Shown here: positions 26,166 to 35,429 of the stretch, piece by piece
Numbering within the stretch: the stretch's first letter is position 1
How the letters are laid out: every line of letters starts with the position of its first letter
Assembly: GCF_003076455.1 (NCBI RefSeq)
Contig: NZ_CP020918.1
Location: 4,314,001-4,378,000 of the forward strand
Source of the DNA: Flavobacterium faecale
GTDB lineage: Bacteria; Bacteroidota; Bacteroidia; Flavobacteriales; Flavobacteriaceae
Length of the DNA stretch: 64,000 nt
Reading direction: 5' to 3'
The notes under the pieces: model-generated
What the model was told of the DNA's origin: nothing
Seen by the model: only the letters and a program-made list of their open reading frames with translations
Databases searched by the model: none
Translations under genes and position numbers: made by a program

Positions 26166-28736
26166 TTATTTAGAAAGTATTCCTCTGGCAAAACCACTAC
26201 CGTGGCAAGAACTCCAAAAAGTATTTTCATCGTAGGGGTCAAATTCAAAACCGGTCATTTTATCAACCTGTCCTAAACCATAATTGTATTTTGTCCAATT
26301 TTTTCCGTTGTCATTTGAAATATAGATTCCGCTATTTATTTCTTTGATCACCTTGGATGGTGCAACTACAACTGCAATTGTTTTTGAATCTAATGGCGAG
26401 ACTTTGACCATTTTAATATGTGGCATATCAAAAATTTGCTCCCAAGTTTTACCGTCATTAGTACTTCTATACACACCACCCTCATTTATTGCCGCCTCAC
26501 CTTCTCCGCAAGCAATGTAAATGATTCCGTTTTTGTCTACTTCGACAAAATTGATGCTTTTTATTTCCTTAGGTATGCTAACTTTCTCCCAAGATTCGCC
26601 ATCGTTGATACTTCTATACAAACCACCAACCGACTTTTCGAAACTTCTACCCAAGGCTGCGTAAATATTTTTATACTTATTGTCATAGGTCATTTGGCTA
26701 ACATTGGGACGATCTGGTAAACCTGTATTATTTGTTTTCCAAGTTTTACCACCATCGGTACTTAAATGAATACCAAAATCGGTAAAATCGGTCATTCTCA
26801 AGTAGCCATTCACCATCCAGTGGCTGGTGTGCCAACCTCTTTGTATATGCGACGGAATGGTAAACATCATTCTGTTGGAATCTTTTTTGTCGATTATATG
26901 ACTAAATGAAAACAGTACTCCATTTGGATTGAATTTTACCATCAGTTTCTCAGAAACGGTAGACCAAGTTTTACCTGCATCTGTAGATTTCCTTAAAGTC
27001 CCTTCGTGATTTTGCCTGTTGGGCAAAATATAATAGGTGTTGGCATCATTTGGATCTATTGAAATTTCGGGAGCACTAGTTGCTCTTCTGTCTTTTTCTG
27101 TTAGCTCTTGCGTTTGCCCTTCTATTTGCTCTAACGCTACTGCTCCCTTATAAACCTTATCACCATCGGTGGTTGTTCTCCAAATTCCATGTTCTTCTGA
27201 GGCGAATAAATACTGTCCTTTCATTCCTGTTTTTACATTCAAACCAAAACCAGGTAAATTACTATTTCCGCGTCCAACCCAATGATTACTTCCCGGACTC
27301 GTTTCAATATCATCTCTTTGTTGCCACGTATTCCCGTTATCGACACTTATAAATAATTGCTGATCGTAAACGGTGAACACCTCTCCTTTTCCATTTATTT
27401 GTAAATCTCTAAAGGCTTTTGAATTCCCATAAGTATTCGCAGCTGCTTCTAAATGTGAAAAACTCATATTACCTCCCGCTGGATTATTACGGGTATCCCA
27501 ATACGCTTTATCGACGTTTTTCTTCCAATAATCTCCTGGTCTCGCACATACAATCCATGTTTTTCCGCCATCTTCAGTTTTCATTACTTCTGCAGGTCCA
27601 AAACTAAAATCGTGTTTTAAGTTATTAGAAACATAAATAATATCTGGATTTAACGGATTTACAGCCAAACGATTGTAAACAGGTATTGTAGCAGTTGGAA
27701 GTTCCGGATATTGCGCTTGTACATCTTTCGCAGAATTTCCAAACCAATAAGCAATCGTTTTATAATACAAACTCTTTGATGAATAGTCGGTGATTTGACT
27801 CATATCAAAAGCCAAATTTCCAGTAACAGAAGTCCATTGCTCTCCATTGTCTACACTTTTATACACACCACCTTCTGTTTTAATACTTTTTCCTACCCCT
27901 TCGTAATGGGTTTGCATTAGCAGAAACAACTTGAATTCTTTGGTCGATTTGTTGTAATAGCTCTGTAAATCTCTCCCATCGTTATAGGGTAATCCTGATT
28001 TTTTTTCTTGCCAAGAACTTCCTTTATCTTTTGAGGTATAAAAACCAAAATTGGTTAAAACATACAATTTATTGGAATCTCTAGGATCAATAATAATTTT
28101 TAATACATCTAAATCTTTAGAGATATTATCCATGATTTTTGTCCAAGTCTTTCCTGCATCAATAGTTTTATAAATATAGCCGTACTCGGTATATCTATAT
28201 TTTGTGCCATTGGGCTCTTTCAGACTTCTATGCACTCCTTTAACTTTCCAATGCTGTCCTGTACCTATATACCAAGTATTTTCGTCTTTTGGGTCTAAAG
28301 CTATAGCATCACATTTTTTCTTAGTAGGGAAATTTTCTATTTCTTCCCAACTTCTCCCTCTATTGTGGGTGGTAAAAATAGTCCCAGAGTTTCCGATCAT
28401 AATCCCATAGTCAGGGTTTTTGGGAGAGAAATCGGTTCTAAAAGGTTTTATTTCACTTCCCAAACCGTCAAAATCGTTCAAAGTTGTCCAAGAATCTCCT
28501 TTGTTCCAAGTTCCATAACCGTTCCCCATGTCATAACTCAAAAACATGACATTGCTGTCGTAGGGATGAATGTTTAAATCTTCACTGTAACCCGATGTTC
28601 CTGGTCCGATTACCGTCCATTTTAGTTTAGGATCACTTTTGACTTTTGTAGTTTGTAAGGTTTTGAAATAGGCACTGTTTTGAGCAAATCCTATAAATTG
28701 AAATAAGACTGCAATAAATAAAAATGATTTTTTCAT
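26166..28736 (-). CDS. Large Asp-box (BNR) beta-propeller protein, GH74/sortilin-like
   Basis: 856 aa with a signal peptide (MKKSFLFIAVLFQFIGFAQ). About a dozen Asp-box motifs S/T-x-D-x-G-x-(T/S)-W are visible along the whole length, for example TIDAGKTW, SVDNGNTW, STDAGKTW, STDGGKTW, SINDGESW and STNDGKTW. That many blades suggests two seven-bladed propellers, as in GH74 endoglucanases and VPS10/sortilin proteins. Catalytic residues cannot be assigned. As the last gene of the GH115-like, GH43-like and sulfatase run, closed by a strong terminator, it could be an unrecognised glycosidase or lyase of the same pathway. Sialidase annotation would be misleading. Confidence 0.75.
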   Translation of the reverse strand: MKKSFLFIAVLFQFIGFAQNSAYFKTLQTTKVKSDPKLKWTVIGPGTSGYSEDLNIHPYDSNVMFLSYDMGNGYGTWNKGDSWTTLNDFDGLGSEIKPFRTDFSPKNPDYGIMIGNSGTIFTTHNRGRSWEEIENFPTKKKCDAIALDPKDENTWYIGTGQHWKVKGVHRSLKEPNGTKYRYTEYGYIYKTIDAGKTWTKIMDNISKDLDVLKIIIDPRDSNKLYVLTNFGFYTSKDKGSSWQEKKSGLPYNDGRDLQSYYNKSTKEFKLFLLMQTHYEGVGKSIKTEGGVYKSVDNGEQWTSVTGNLAFDMSQITDYSSKSLYYKTIAYWFGNSAKDVQAQYPELPTATIPVYNRLAVNPLNPDIIYVSNNLKHDFSFGPAEVMKTEDGGKTWIVCARPGDYWKKNVDKAYWDTRNNPAGGNMSFSHLEAAANTYGNSKAFRDLQINGKGEVFTVYDQQLFISVDNGNTWQQRDDIETSPGSNHWVGRGNSNLPGFGLNVKTGMKGQYLFASEEHGIWRTTTDGDKVYKGAVALEQIEGQTQELTEKDRRATSAPEISIDPNDANTYYILPNRQNHEGTLRKSTDAGKTWSTVSEKLMVKFNPNGVLFSFSHIIDKKDSNRMMFTIPSHIQRGWHTSHWMVNGYLRMTDFTDFGIHLSTDGGKTWKTNNTGLPDRPNVSQMTYDNKYKNIYAALGRSFEKSVGGLYRSINDGESWEKVSIPKEIKSINFVEVDKNGIIYIACGEGEAAINEGGVYRSTNDGKTWEQIFDMPHIKMVKVSPLDSKTIAVVVAPSKVIKEINSGIYISNDNGKNWTKYNYGLGQVDKMTGFEFDPYDENTFWSSCHGSGFARGILSK

Positions 28737-28925
28737 TGATTTAATAGTGGTTAAATGGTTATTATAGGAAGAGTTATTTAATTAGTAACTATTAAAATTC
28801 TTTAATTGCTAATCGAAAACTATTGCATTAGTTCGTAAACTCTTTAGTGTAGATTTGTAAATTGAACCAATTATCTTTTCTATTGTTTAGAAAAGATAAT
28901 TTGGTAGAGAATTCAATCTTTTGCA

Positions 28926-30527
28926 TCAATCTTTGGTTTGAAAACTTCCCCACCAATTATTTTTTGGATCAAAGTCTGGTGACAAATATAACATTCGCTG
29001 TTTTTCTAAACTTTCGAGTTTATTTGTTGCTATATTTTTTAAATATTTTGCCTCCAAATCAGCATTGTACATTGGATCTTCCACAGGAAATTTTGCTCCT
29101 ACTTCTTTTAAATAATTGAAAAGAGTTGTTTGTAAGCCCGCTACAATTTTTCCGTTTTCCTTTGCAACATCCTTCATTTCAGTGGGGTCATTCTTCAAAT
29201 TAAATAACTCATTTCGATCATCTTCATAGTAATGAATTAATTTCCAATCGCCCTTTCTAATGATCGAAGAAGGTTCACCTCCTTGATTTCCATAATGGGG
29301 ATAATGCCAAATCAAGGGACGTTCTGCTATAGTTTGACCTTTTAGAAGCGGAACTAAACTAACGCCGTCTAAATGATTTTGGGGTTTTAATTTTGACCCT
29401 ACCAAATCTAATAATGTTGGATAAAAATCAGATCCAGTTACAGGAGTATCATTCTCCTTTACCCTATTTTTAAACCAAGGAACTTTTATAAAATAAGGCT
29501 CTTTAATTCCGCCTTCGTACTGAAAGCCTTTACCGCCTCTTAACGGTAAATTTGAGGTAGAATATGAATCTCCTGAAGAAACACCCCCGTTATCAGAAGT
29601 AAAAACAACAATGGTATTTTTGTCCAATCCTAAATCTTTCAAACTTTTTAATACCACTCCAACAGCATCGTCCATTGATTCTACCAAACCAGCATAAATT
29701 GGATTATCCTGCGTTTCTCGCATTGGCAAAAATTTATTCATTTTAAACGAACTAGCTGCTATTCCGTTTTTCTCCGCTTTCAATCGATACTTTTCCCATT
29801 TATCTTTTGAAGTCGCTATAGCTCCATGCACAGCATAGAAAGATAAATACGCCAAGAACTTTTTGTCTTTATGCTCTTTCATAAAATTGACGGTTTCTTT
29901 TGCCAAACGCATAGTTAGATTTTCACCATCTTTTCCATCTGTCAATTTTTCATTTTCATAAGGTGAAAAATAACCTCCACGCGGTCCACCGGCACTCCAG
30001 CCACCCTTATTAATATCAAACCCATGATCTTCTGGCCACGATCCTTTTTCGCCTAAATGCCATTTCCCAGCAAAAAACGTAGTATATCCTGCTTCTTTCA
30101 AGGCTTCGGGTAAGGTGACACTTTTAAGATCTAGACTATGGCTATATGTGGCTGGCAGTAATTTTGAATATCTTTTTTGTTTTCTCCATTCCTCACCTTC
30201 AGGAGACCCTATCCAGTCTGTAATACCATGGCGTGCAGGAAACTGCCCCGTCATAATGCTTGCTCTTGAAGGACTACAAACTTGACAGTTGGCATAACCA
30301 TTGTTAAAAACTGTGCTCTCTGTAGCTAATCTATCAATATTTGGAGTTTCATAAAAACTGTTGTTTCTATAACTCAAATCATTATATCCATAATCATCTA
30401 CTAGGATAAAAAGAATGTTCTTCTGCTTAGGTTCCGGTTCTGTAGTTTTTTGTACAATTTTTTGATTTGCACTACAAGAAACACCTGTTACAATTACAGC
30501 AAATAAAAGTGTGGTTATTTTTTTCAT
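28926..30527 (-). CDS. S1-family sulfatase, lipoprotein, CSPSR active site
   Basis: 533 aa with a lipoprotein signal (VTGVSCSAN). KQKNILFILVDDYGYNDLSY starts the catalytic fold; the formylglycine motif is C84-S-P-S-R88 followed by ASIMTGQFPARHG. GKWHLGEKGSWPEDHG, YAVHGAI and FTSDNGGVSSGD complete the active site. It resembles the S1_16/S1_20-type branch more than the S1_19 pair, but I cannot fix this. Its stop lies about 190 bp before the propeller gene and its start is 12 bp after the GH43-like gene, so the two are probably one transcript. Confidence 0.87.
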   Translation of the reverse strand: MKKITTLLFAVIVTGVSCSANQKIVQKTTEPEPKQKNILFILVDDYGYNDLSYRNNSFYETPNIDRLATESTVFNNGYANCQVCSPSRASIMTGQFPARHGITDWIGSPEGEEWRKQKRYSKLLPATYSHSLDLKSVTLPEALKEAGYTTFFAGKWHLGEKGSWPEDHGFDINKGGWSAGGPRGGYFSPYENEKLTDGKDGENLTMRLAKETVNFMKEHKDKKFLAYLSFYAVHGAIATSKDKWEKYRLKAEKNGIAASSFKMNKFLPMRETQDNPIYAGLVESMDDAVGVVLKSLKDLGLDKNTIVVFTSDNGGVSSGDSYSTSNLPLRGGKGFQYEGGIKEPYFIKVPWFKNRVKENDTPVTGSDFYPTLLDLVGSKLKPQNHLDGVSLVPLLKGQTIAERPLIWHYPHYGNQGGEPSSIIRKGDWKLIHYYEDDRNELFNLKNDPTEMKDVAKENGKIVAGLQTTLFNYLKEVGAKFPVEDPMYNADLEAKYLKNIATNKLESLEKQRMLYLSPDFDPKNNWWGSFQTKD

Positions 30528-30539
30528 TGTTTTATATTT

Positions 30540-31676
30540 CTAATTTTTATATTCAATAGGAATAGCAATATTTCCGTTTACATTATTATCATACACCGCC
30601 ACATAAATCATAATGGGTTGTCCTTTTTCATTGGTTAATACAAACGGACGTTCCACACGTTTTGGTTTCCACAGCGTTCCATCTGATAAAATAAATTCTT
30701 TTTTCATGAAAATATTTCTTTCGTCTTGTTGCCAATCAAAACCATCTTTCGAATTAAACAATGCCAATTCGCTTTTTCCCATTACATGACAAACCATATA
30801 ATATTTGTTTATCACTTGGTCAAACCACATACTTGCATCTTCCGTTTGAGCTTCAGCATAGACCGGTTTCTTTTTAAATTCGAAAGGTCCATTCGGCTTC
30901 ATAGAAGTCCCAACCAATTGAATTCTAAATGGTTCTTCGTGTTTTAAATCATCCCCTTTCATGATCATTACATACTTCTTATCTTTATAAATGACCGCAG
31001 GATTAACTGCTATTTTTTTAAATTTAACATCATCTGGCGCTACGACAACATTCTCTGATCTTACAAAAGGCCCAGCAGGAGAATTTGCCACCGCAACACC
31101 TATTCGTTGACTGTCTCTTATTTCAGACCTATTTTCATCAAACCAATTGTCTGTTGGATCTGAACTTTTTTCTTTTTCAAGTAACGCTTTAATATCATTT
31201 GCAATGTAGTACAAACAAATTTTTCCATCTGCAACAACAGCATATGGGTTGTGCGAATTATTTACATCCCAACCTGAAGTTTTAGCAGCATCCAACACTA
31301 CATTTACAAATTCAAAAGGTCCTGCAGGATTGTCAGAAACAGCATGTGCAATTTCACAATGAGTCATCCAACCTTTGTGTTCATATGTTTTCTTCCATCT
31401 TGAATAATAGGCATGGTATTTTCCTTCCCATTTTACAACACTTAACCCCCAAACAAAATTATCTGGCTCCACCAACACTTGTTTTGATTTGATATTATTT
31501 TGAAAACTAGCCACCGTTTCTGGTGAAAGTGGTATGAAACTTAAGTTTTTATAGTCTTTTACTTCTTGAACTAGATTTTTATTGTTCAAACTAGATTTAC
31601 AAGACACTAAAGCTAAAAAGCTCATAGCAAGGACCATCGTTTTTTGAATCATAATAATATTATTTTTCATATCCAT
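30540..31676 (-). CDS. GH43/GH117-like five-bladed propeller glycosidase, lipoprotein
   Basis: 378 aa with a lipoprotein signal (LALVSCKSS). The blade pattern WEGKYHAYYSRW, AHAVSDNPAGPFE, NNSHNPYAVVADGKICLYYI, AVANSPAGPF, NPAVIYKDKKYVMIMKG and DASMWFDQVINKYYMVCHV is that of GH43-related beta-propellers acting on sugar chain ends. The specificity is unknown; related propellers include neoagarobiose hydrolases (GH117), so a red-algal galactan substrate is plausible. It follows the GH115-like gene by about 110 bp and is tightly joined to the sulfatase after it. Confidence 0.7.
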   Translation of the reverse strand: MDMKNNIIMIQKTMVLAMSFLALVSCKSSLNNKNLVQEVKDYKNLSFIPLSPETVASFQNNIKSKQVLVEPDNFVWGLSVVKWEGKYHAYYSRWKKTYEHKGWMTHCEIAHAVSDNPAGPFEFVNVVLDAAKTSGWDVNNSHNPYAVVADGKICLYYIANDIKALLEKEKSSDPTDNWFDENRSEIRDSQRIGVAVANSPAGPFVRSENVVVAPDDVKFKKIAVNPAVIYKDKKYVMIMKGDDLKHEEPFRIQLVGTSMKPNGPFEFKKKPVYAEAQTEDASMWFDQVINKYYMVCHVMGKSELALFNSKDGFDWQQDERNIFMKKEFILSDGTLWKPKRVERPFVLTNEKGQPIMIYVAVYDNNVNGNIAIPIEYKN

Positions 31677-31788
31677 TTATTTCATAAAGTCAATCATTCC
31701 TATTTCCTCTACTTCAATAGTTTATTTTATAAAAAAATTGGATTTTTGCCAAATGTGATTTTTTTGATTATCTAAAATCCTTTACAAC

Positions 31789-33903
31789 TTACTCTGCATT
31801 TTGCATAAAAATTAGCTCTTTCTGGTATTCGCTTTCGAAAAATGGCTGGTATTTATATTGGATACCTGGAGTTTTTGAATTGCGATTCATATATTCAAGG
31901 TTAAAAAATTTAAGGTCTTTTACATGTGAAATATAATTTTCTAAAACTTCCACAATGCGATACGTTAAGGCTGTTTCATCCCAACGGTACCAATCTTTGA
32001 ATTTACCTGAACCATTTTGTTCTATCCTCTTTTCTATTTCTACGGCTTTTTTGGCATGCTCCAAAGCGGCATAAGCAGCTAATTGACTTTGGTGATAGTC
32101 TTTGTTTGCATAGTAATTTAATGACTTCGAAAAATCAGCTGCCATTGCTGTTAAATTGTACATTTTTTCTGTTGGAAGCGCCATGTCAATCGTATAAAAA
32201 TTCAGTTTACTTCCTTTTAATTCTCCTTTAGCATCCAGCGTACGTTGCACCGAAACAGCCCATTTATCTTCCGTAGCTTCGTAAAGGTTTGCATAAGCAT
32301 CCATAGCAAAATTCATTTTCGATTTAAAATCTTTCAACTTTAAATACTCCTTTTTGCCATCGCCAGGAAACTCTTTATCAAAAAATTTATCGTCCATTTC
32401 TTTTTGATATGCCATGTTTAATAATCGTTCAACATAATAAAAATACCACTCATCACCTGGATTACGTTCTGGATCTCCCAAATCAAACTGATTCGAAAAA
32501 AAGTCTTTGTAGGTTTGACTGATTGAAGCGGAGTTTGTATTGTACATTTTCTTTGCATACCAATCAAAGTAATAATCGCCTGTTGCCTGATTTTTATACG
32601 AATCAAAATCATTCATATAATTGACCATCTGTTGCACACCAAATATTTTTTCTTTAAAATTCCCAACATTCAGCACAATCATATCGGTTAAATTATGGCT
32701 GACGGCTTTCGCCATTTCGCGATGTAACACATTAGGATGAATGGTATTGATACGCAAATGTGTTCTGCGGTTATGATAAGATACGTGTTGATACACCCCT
32801 TTCATTAGCGTACATGCATCAGCTGCTTCCCAAGTCCCGTCTGGAAAGGTACCATAGCCTTGGTCTGCAAAAAGTATCATGGTATTTTTTGGATATTTAA
32901 TCAGCCCTTGACGAAACATACCTCCAAGTTCGCCCCATAAATATCCACAAACCAATGGTTCTTGATTTCCTGTAATTTCACGAATGAGGTCGTACTGCGT
33001 TTGAATCACTTCGTTTACGATTTTAGCTTTATCGTTTATAGAGCTTTTATTGGACATACTTGGGTCATCATCCCAAAAAGCACGGTCGAGTAAACCTCTA
33101 AAATTTAAAGTCCAAATTACGTTTTTACCTTTTTGTCGCTCAATAGCATCCCTCCAAAATTTAACAAAATGCTCCTTTTGGGTAGACCAAGAATAAGGAA
33201 TGCCTTTGGGCCAAAAAAGTGGTATACTTCCAACAGGTTCTGCATGATGTTGCGCAATATACAATCCCATGTCTGAAGCTAATTTAAGATGTGGTTCATC
33301 TGACAATATCAAAGTAGATGGAATTACACCTGTCATTTTAAGTCGTAACATGGTTTCGTAAAACTTCTCCATGAATTCAGGATTGAAACCATATTGTAAT
33401 TTTTCCATTTGAAAACCGACAATTAAATCTTCGTCATTTACAAAAAACACACGATGTTTAAAAGTGTACGGTTTTGAACTAATTTTCCCTGTTTTAATTT
33501 GAATTGAGTTAGCGATCTCTGGAACTAAATCTGTAAAATAAACATAAGGATCTATTCCTAAATAATCTTCGGAAAAAGTATAGATGGCGTGTATCAATCC
33601 AAGTTCATCAGAACCATTAAATATGATTTTATTCTCTAAAATTTCAATCTGGTACTTATCAAAACCCAGCATATCCTTATTGATATTCAATTCAATATTG
33701 ATGAGCTTTTTCGATGATTTTGTAGTACCAAACTTCAGATTAAAATCACTTTGCAAAGCCCTTGCAGCATAGCTCACCGCTTTTGAATTGCTATTATCAT
33801 GTACAGAAATATTATTATAAATTGCTATGTTTTTGGCCATTATCCCATTCACCCAAAGGAGAATAGTAAGGAGGGCAATTGTATTTCTTAATCGTAATTT
33901 CAT
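31789..33903 (-). CDS. GH115-like glycoside hydrolase
   Basis: 704 aa with a signal peptide (about 1-23). The N-terminal domain ends FSEDYLGIDPYVYFTDLVPE, matching the position of the SEQ-GVSPWYWWADVP block of GH115. The barrel has LSDEPHLKLASDMGLYIAQHHAEP, like the GTSHAEPM motif of alpha-glucuronidases, and WGELGGMFRQGLIKYPKNTMILFADQGYGTFP. It is shorter than most GH115 enzymes (about 800-970 aa) and lacks the usual C-terminal module. Classical GH115 removes 4-O-methylglucuronate from xylan; here, beside sulfatases, another acidic or sulfated sugar may be the target. That is inference. Confidence 0.7.
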   Translation of the reverse strand: MKLRLRNTIALLTILLWVNGIMAKNIAIYNNISVHDNSNSKAVSYAARALQSDFNLKFGTTKSSKKLINIELNINKDMLGFDKYQIEILENKIIFNGSDELGLIHAIYTFSEDYLGIDPYVYFTDLVPEIANSIQIKTGKISSKPYTFKHRVFFVNDEDLIVGFQMEKLQYGFNPEFMEKFYETMLRLKMTGVIPSTLILSDEPHLKLASDMGLYIAQHHAEPVGSIPLFWPKGIPYSWSTQKEHFVKFWRDAIERQKGKNVIWTLNFRGLLDRAFWDDDPSMSNKSSINDKAKIVNEVIQTQYDLIREITGNQEPLVCGYLWGELGGMFRQGLIKYPKNTMILFADQGYGTFPDGTWEAADACTLMKGVYQHVSYHNRRTHLRINTIHPNVLHREMAKAVSHNLTDMIVLNVGNFKEKIFGVQQMVNYMNDFDSYKNQATGDYYFDWYAKKMYNTNSASISQTYKDFFSNQFDLGDPERNPGDEWYFYYVERLLNMAYQKEMDDKFFDKEFPGDGKKEYLKLKDFKSKMNFAMDAYANLYEATEDKWAVSVQRTLDAKGELKGSKLNFYTIDMALPTEKMYNLTAMAADFSKSLNYYANKDYHQSQLAAYAALEHAKKAVEIEKRIEQNGSGKFKDWYRWDETALTYRIVEVLENYISHVKDLKFFNLEYMNRNSKTPGIQYKYQPFFESEYQKELIFMQNAE

Positions 33904-33920
33904 TCTATTTCTTGTTTAGA

Positions 33921-33965
33921 AAAAAAGCCTTTTGCTCATAGAATACAAACAAAAGGCTCTTTTTA
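33921..33965 (-). terminator. Terminator after the 463-aa sulfatase
   Basis: AGCCTTTTG / CAAAAGGCT stem with CTTTTT and A-rich flanks; it separates the GH2-sulfatase unit from the GH115 unit. Confidence 0.75.
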
Positions 33966-35357
33966 TTATTTAACCGTTTTTAACAATTCATAGTATTTTG
34001 GATCCCATGCAATTGGTGTTTTCATGTCTTTGAACCATTTAGCAAACTCAGTTTTAAAGCTCTTTTCGATTTCGGGATGTTGCTTGATTACGTCTTTGGA
34101 TTCTGTCGGGTCAGTATCCAAATCATACAACATTGGCGGCCCAACATCCATCATTTGAACCAATTTCCATTTGCCACTACGAACAGCCCATGAAGGTGGT
34201 GCATCATCTTTTTTGTATGGAAAATCAGTTGCTGGCCTCGCATCGGCTCCTGGCACGTGCGAACCTGCCCAGAACAAATATGGATGTACGACTTGAGTCT
34301 CTTTTCTATTAAAAATAGGCAATAAATTGACACCGTCAAGCTGGTCTTTTTTGGCTGGTTTGATTCCGGCTGCAGCCATACTCGTTGGTAAAATATCCAA
34401 GGACGAAATCATTTCGTTACGAACTTGTCCTGCCTTAATCATTTTAGGCCAACGCATCATGTATTGCACATGGTACCCACCTTCCCATTGTTCTCTTTTA
34501 AAACCGTTCCATGGGGCATTGCTGCCTTTGTACCAATACGACAATCCACCATTATCACTCAAAAAGTAAATTAAAGTATTGTCTTCTAAGTTTTTTTCTT
34601 TTAAATAATCTAATAATTTACCAACGCTATCGTCCAATGCTGCGAGCATTCCTAGCATAGCTTTATCTCCTTTTCCAGCAGATTCGAATTTATCGATATA
34701 CTCTTTTGGCGCCTGATTTGGGCCATGAACGGCATTATAAGCGAGATACATAAAAAACGGTTTGTCTTTTGCCGCTCCTATAAAATCAATGGCTTCATTG
34801 GTAAATTGAAACGTTAAGTAATCGTGTTTCAGTACTTTTGTCTTTCCTTCAAACAAAATGGGAGAATTGAAATAATCGGTTTGTGCACTATTAAAACCGT
34901 AGTATTTATCAAACCCACGATCTATAGGATGCTGTCCCGGAAGCTTGTCACCAATATGCCATTTTCCAATCGCAGCAGTAGTATATCCCGCTTCTTTAAA
35001 ATAAGTTCCCATAACTTTTTCTGATGCGGGAACACCTGGACCTCTTTGGCTATCAAAATTAGCATACGAACCAAAACGCTGTTGGTAACGCCCCGTAAGC
35101 AATCCCGAGCGTGAAGGCCCACAAACCGATGCAGTCACATAGGCGTTGGTAAACTGCGCTCCCTCCTTCCCGATTCTATCGATATTGGGTGTTTTGATTC
35201 TATTGCCATCTTGTCCGTAAATTCCAGTTGTTGCATATCCTAAATCGTCTGCCACGATGACAATAATATTCGGCTTTTTTTCTTGTGCAAAAGCAGAATG
35301 CCCTATAAAAATAAGGCATCCAACTATGGTTTTGAATATAAGATTTGATTTTTTCAC
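33966..35357 (-). CDS. S1_19-like sulfatase (first of tandem pair)
   Basis: 463 aa with a signal peptide ending SAFAQ. KPNIIVIVADDLGYATTG, then ASV-C79-G-P-S-R83-SGLLTGRYQQRFG, the wording typical of S1_19. IGKWHIGDKLPGQHPIDRGFDKYYGF and FLSDNGGLSYWYKGSNAPWNGFK follow. S1_19 members are the main carrageenan sulfatases known from marine bacteria. It is a close paralogue of the gene just before it, sharing long identical stretches, and the stop is followed by a terminator. Probably periplasmic and acting on imported oligosaccharides. Confidence 0.87.
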   Translation of the reverse strand: MKKSNLIFKTIVGCLIFIGHSAFAQEKKPNIIVIVADDLGYATTGIYGQDGNRIKTPNIDRIGKEGAQFTNAYVTASVCGPSRSGLLTGRYQQRFGSYANFDSQRGPGVPASEKVMGTYFKEAGYTTAAIGKWHIGDKLPGQHPIDRGFDKYYGFNSAQTDYFNSPILFEGKTKVLKHDYLTFQFTNEAIDFIGAAKDKPFFMYLAYNAVHGPNQAPKEYIDKFESAGKGDKAMLGMLAALDDSVGKLLDYLKEKNLEDNTLIYFLSDNGGLSYWYKGSNAPWNGFKREQWEGGYHVQYMMRWPKMIKAGQVRNEMISSLDILPTSMAAAGIKPAKKDQLDGVNLLPIFNRKETQVVHPYLFWAGSHVPGADARPATDFPYKKDDAPPSWAVRSGKWKLVQMMDVGPPMLYDLDTDPTESKDVIKQHPEIEKSFKTEFAKWFKDMKTPIAWDPKYYELLKTVK

Positions 35358-35429
35358 GTATCTATATTATTTCATTTTTACTAAAACTATATAACTTTTG
35401 CCAAAAGGCATTTCGTCGTAATTCTAAAA

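Noticed and set aside
26166..28736. Exo-alpha-sialidase reading of the Asp-box protein
   Set aside because: Asp boxes alone are not specific; the number of repeats and length fit GH74/sortilin-like double propellers, and no sialidase arginine triad was recognised.
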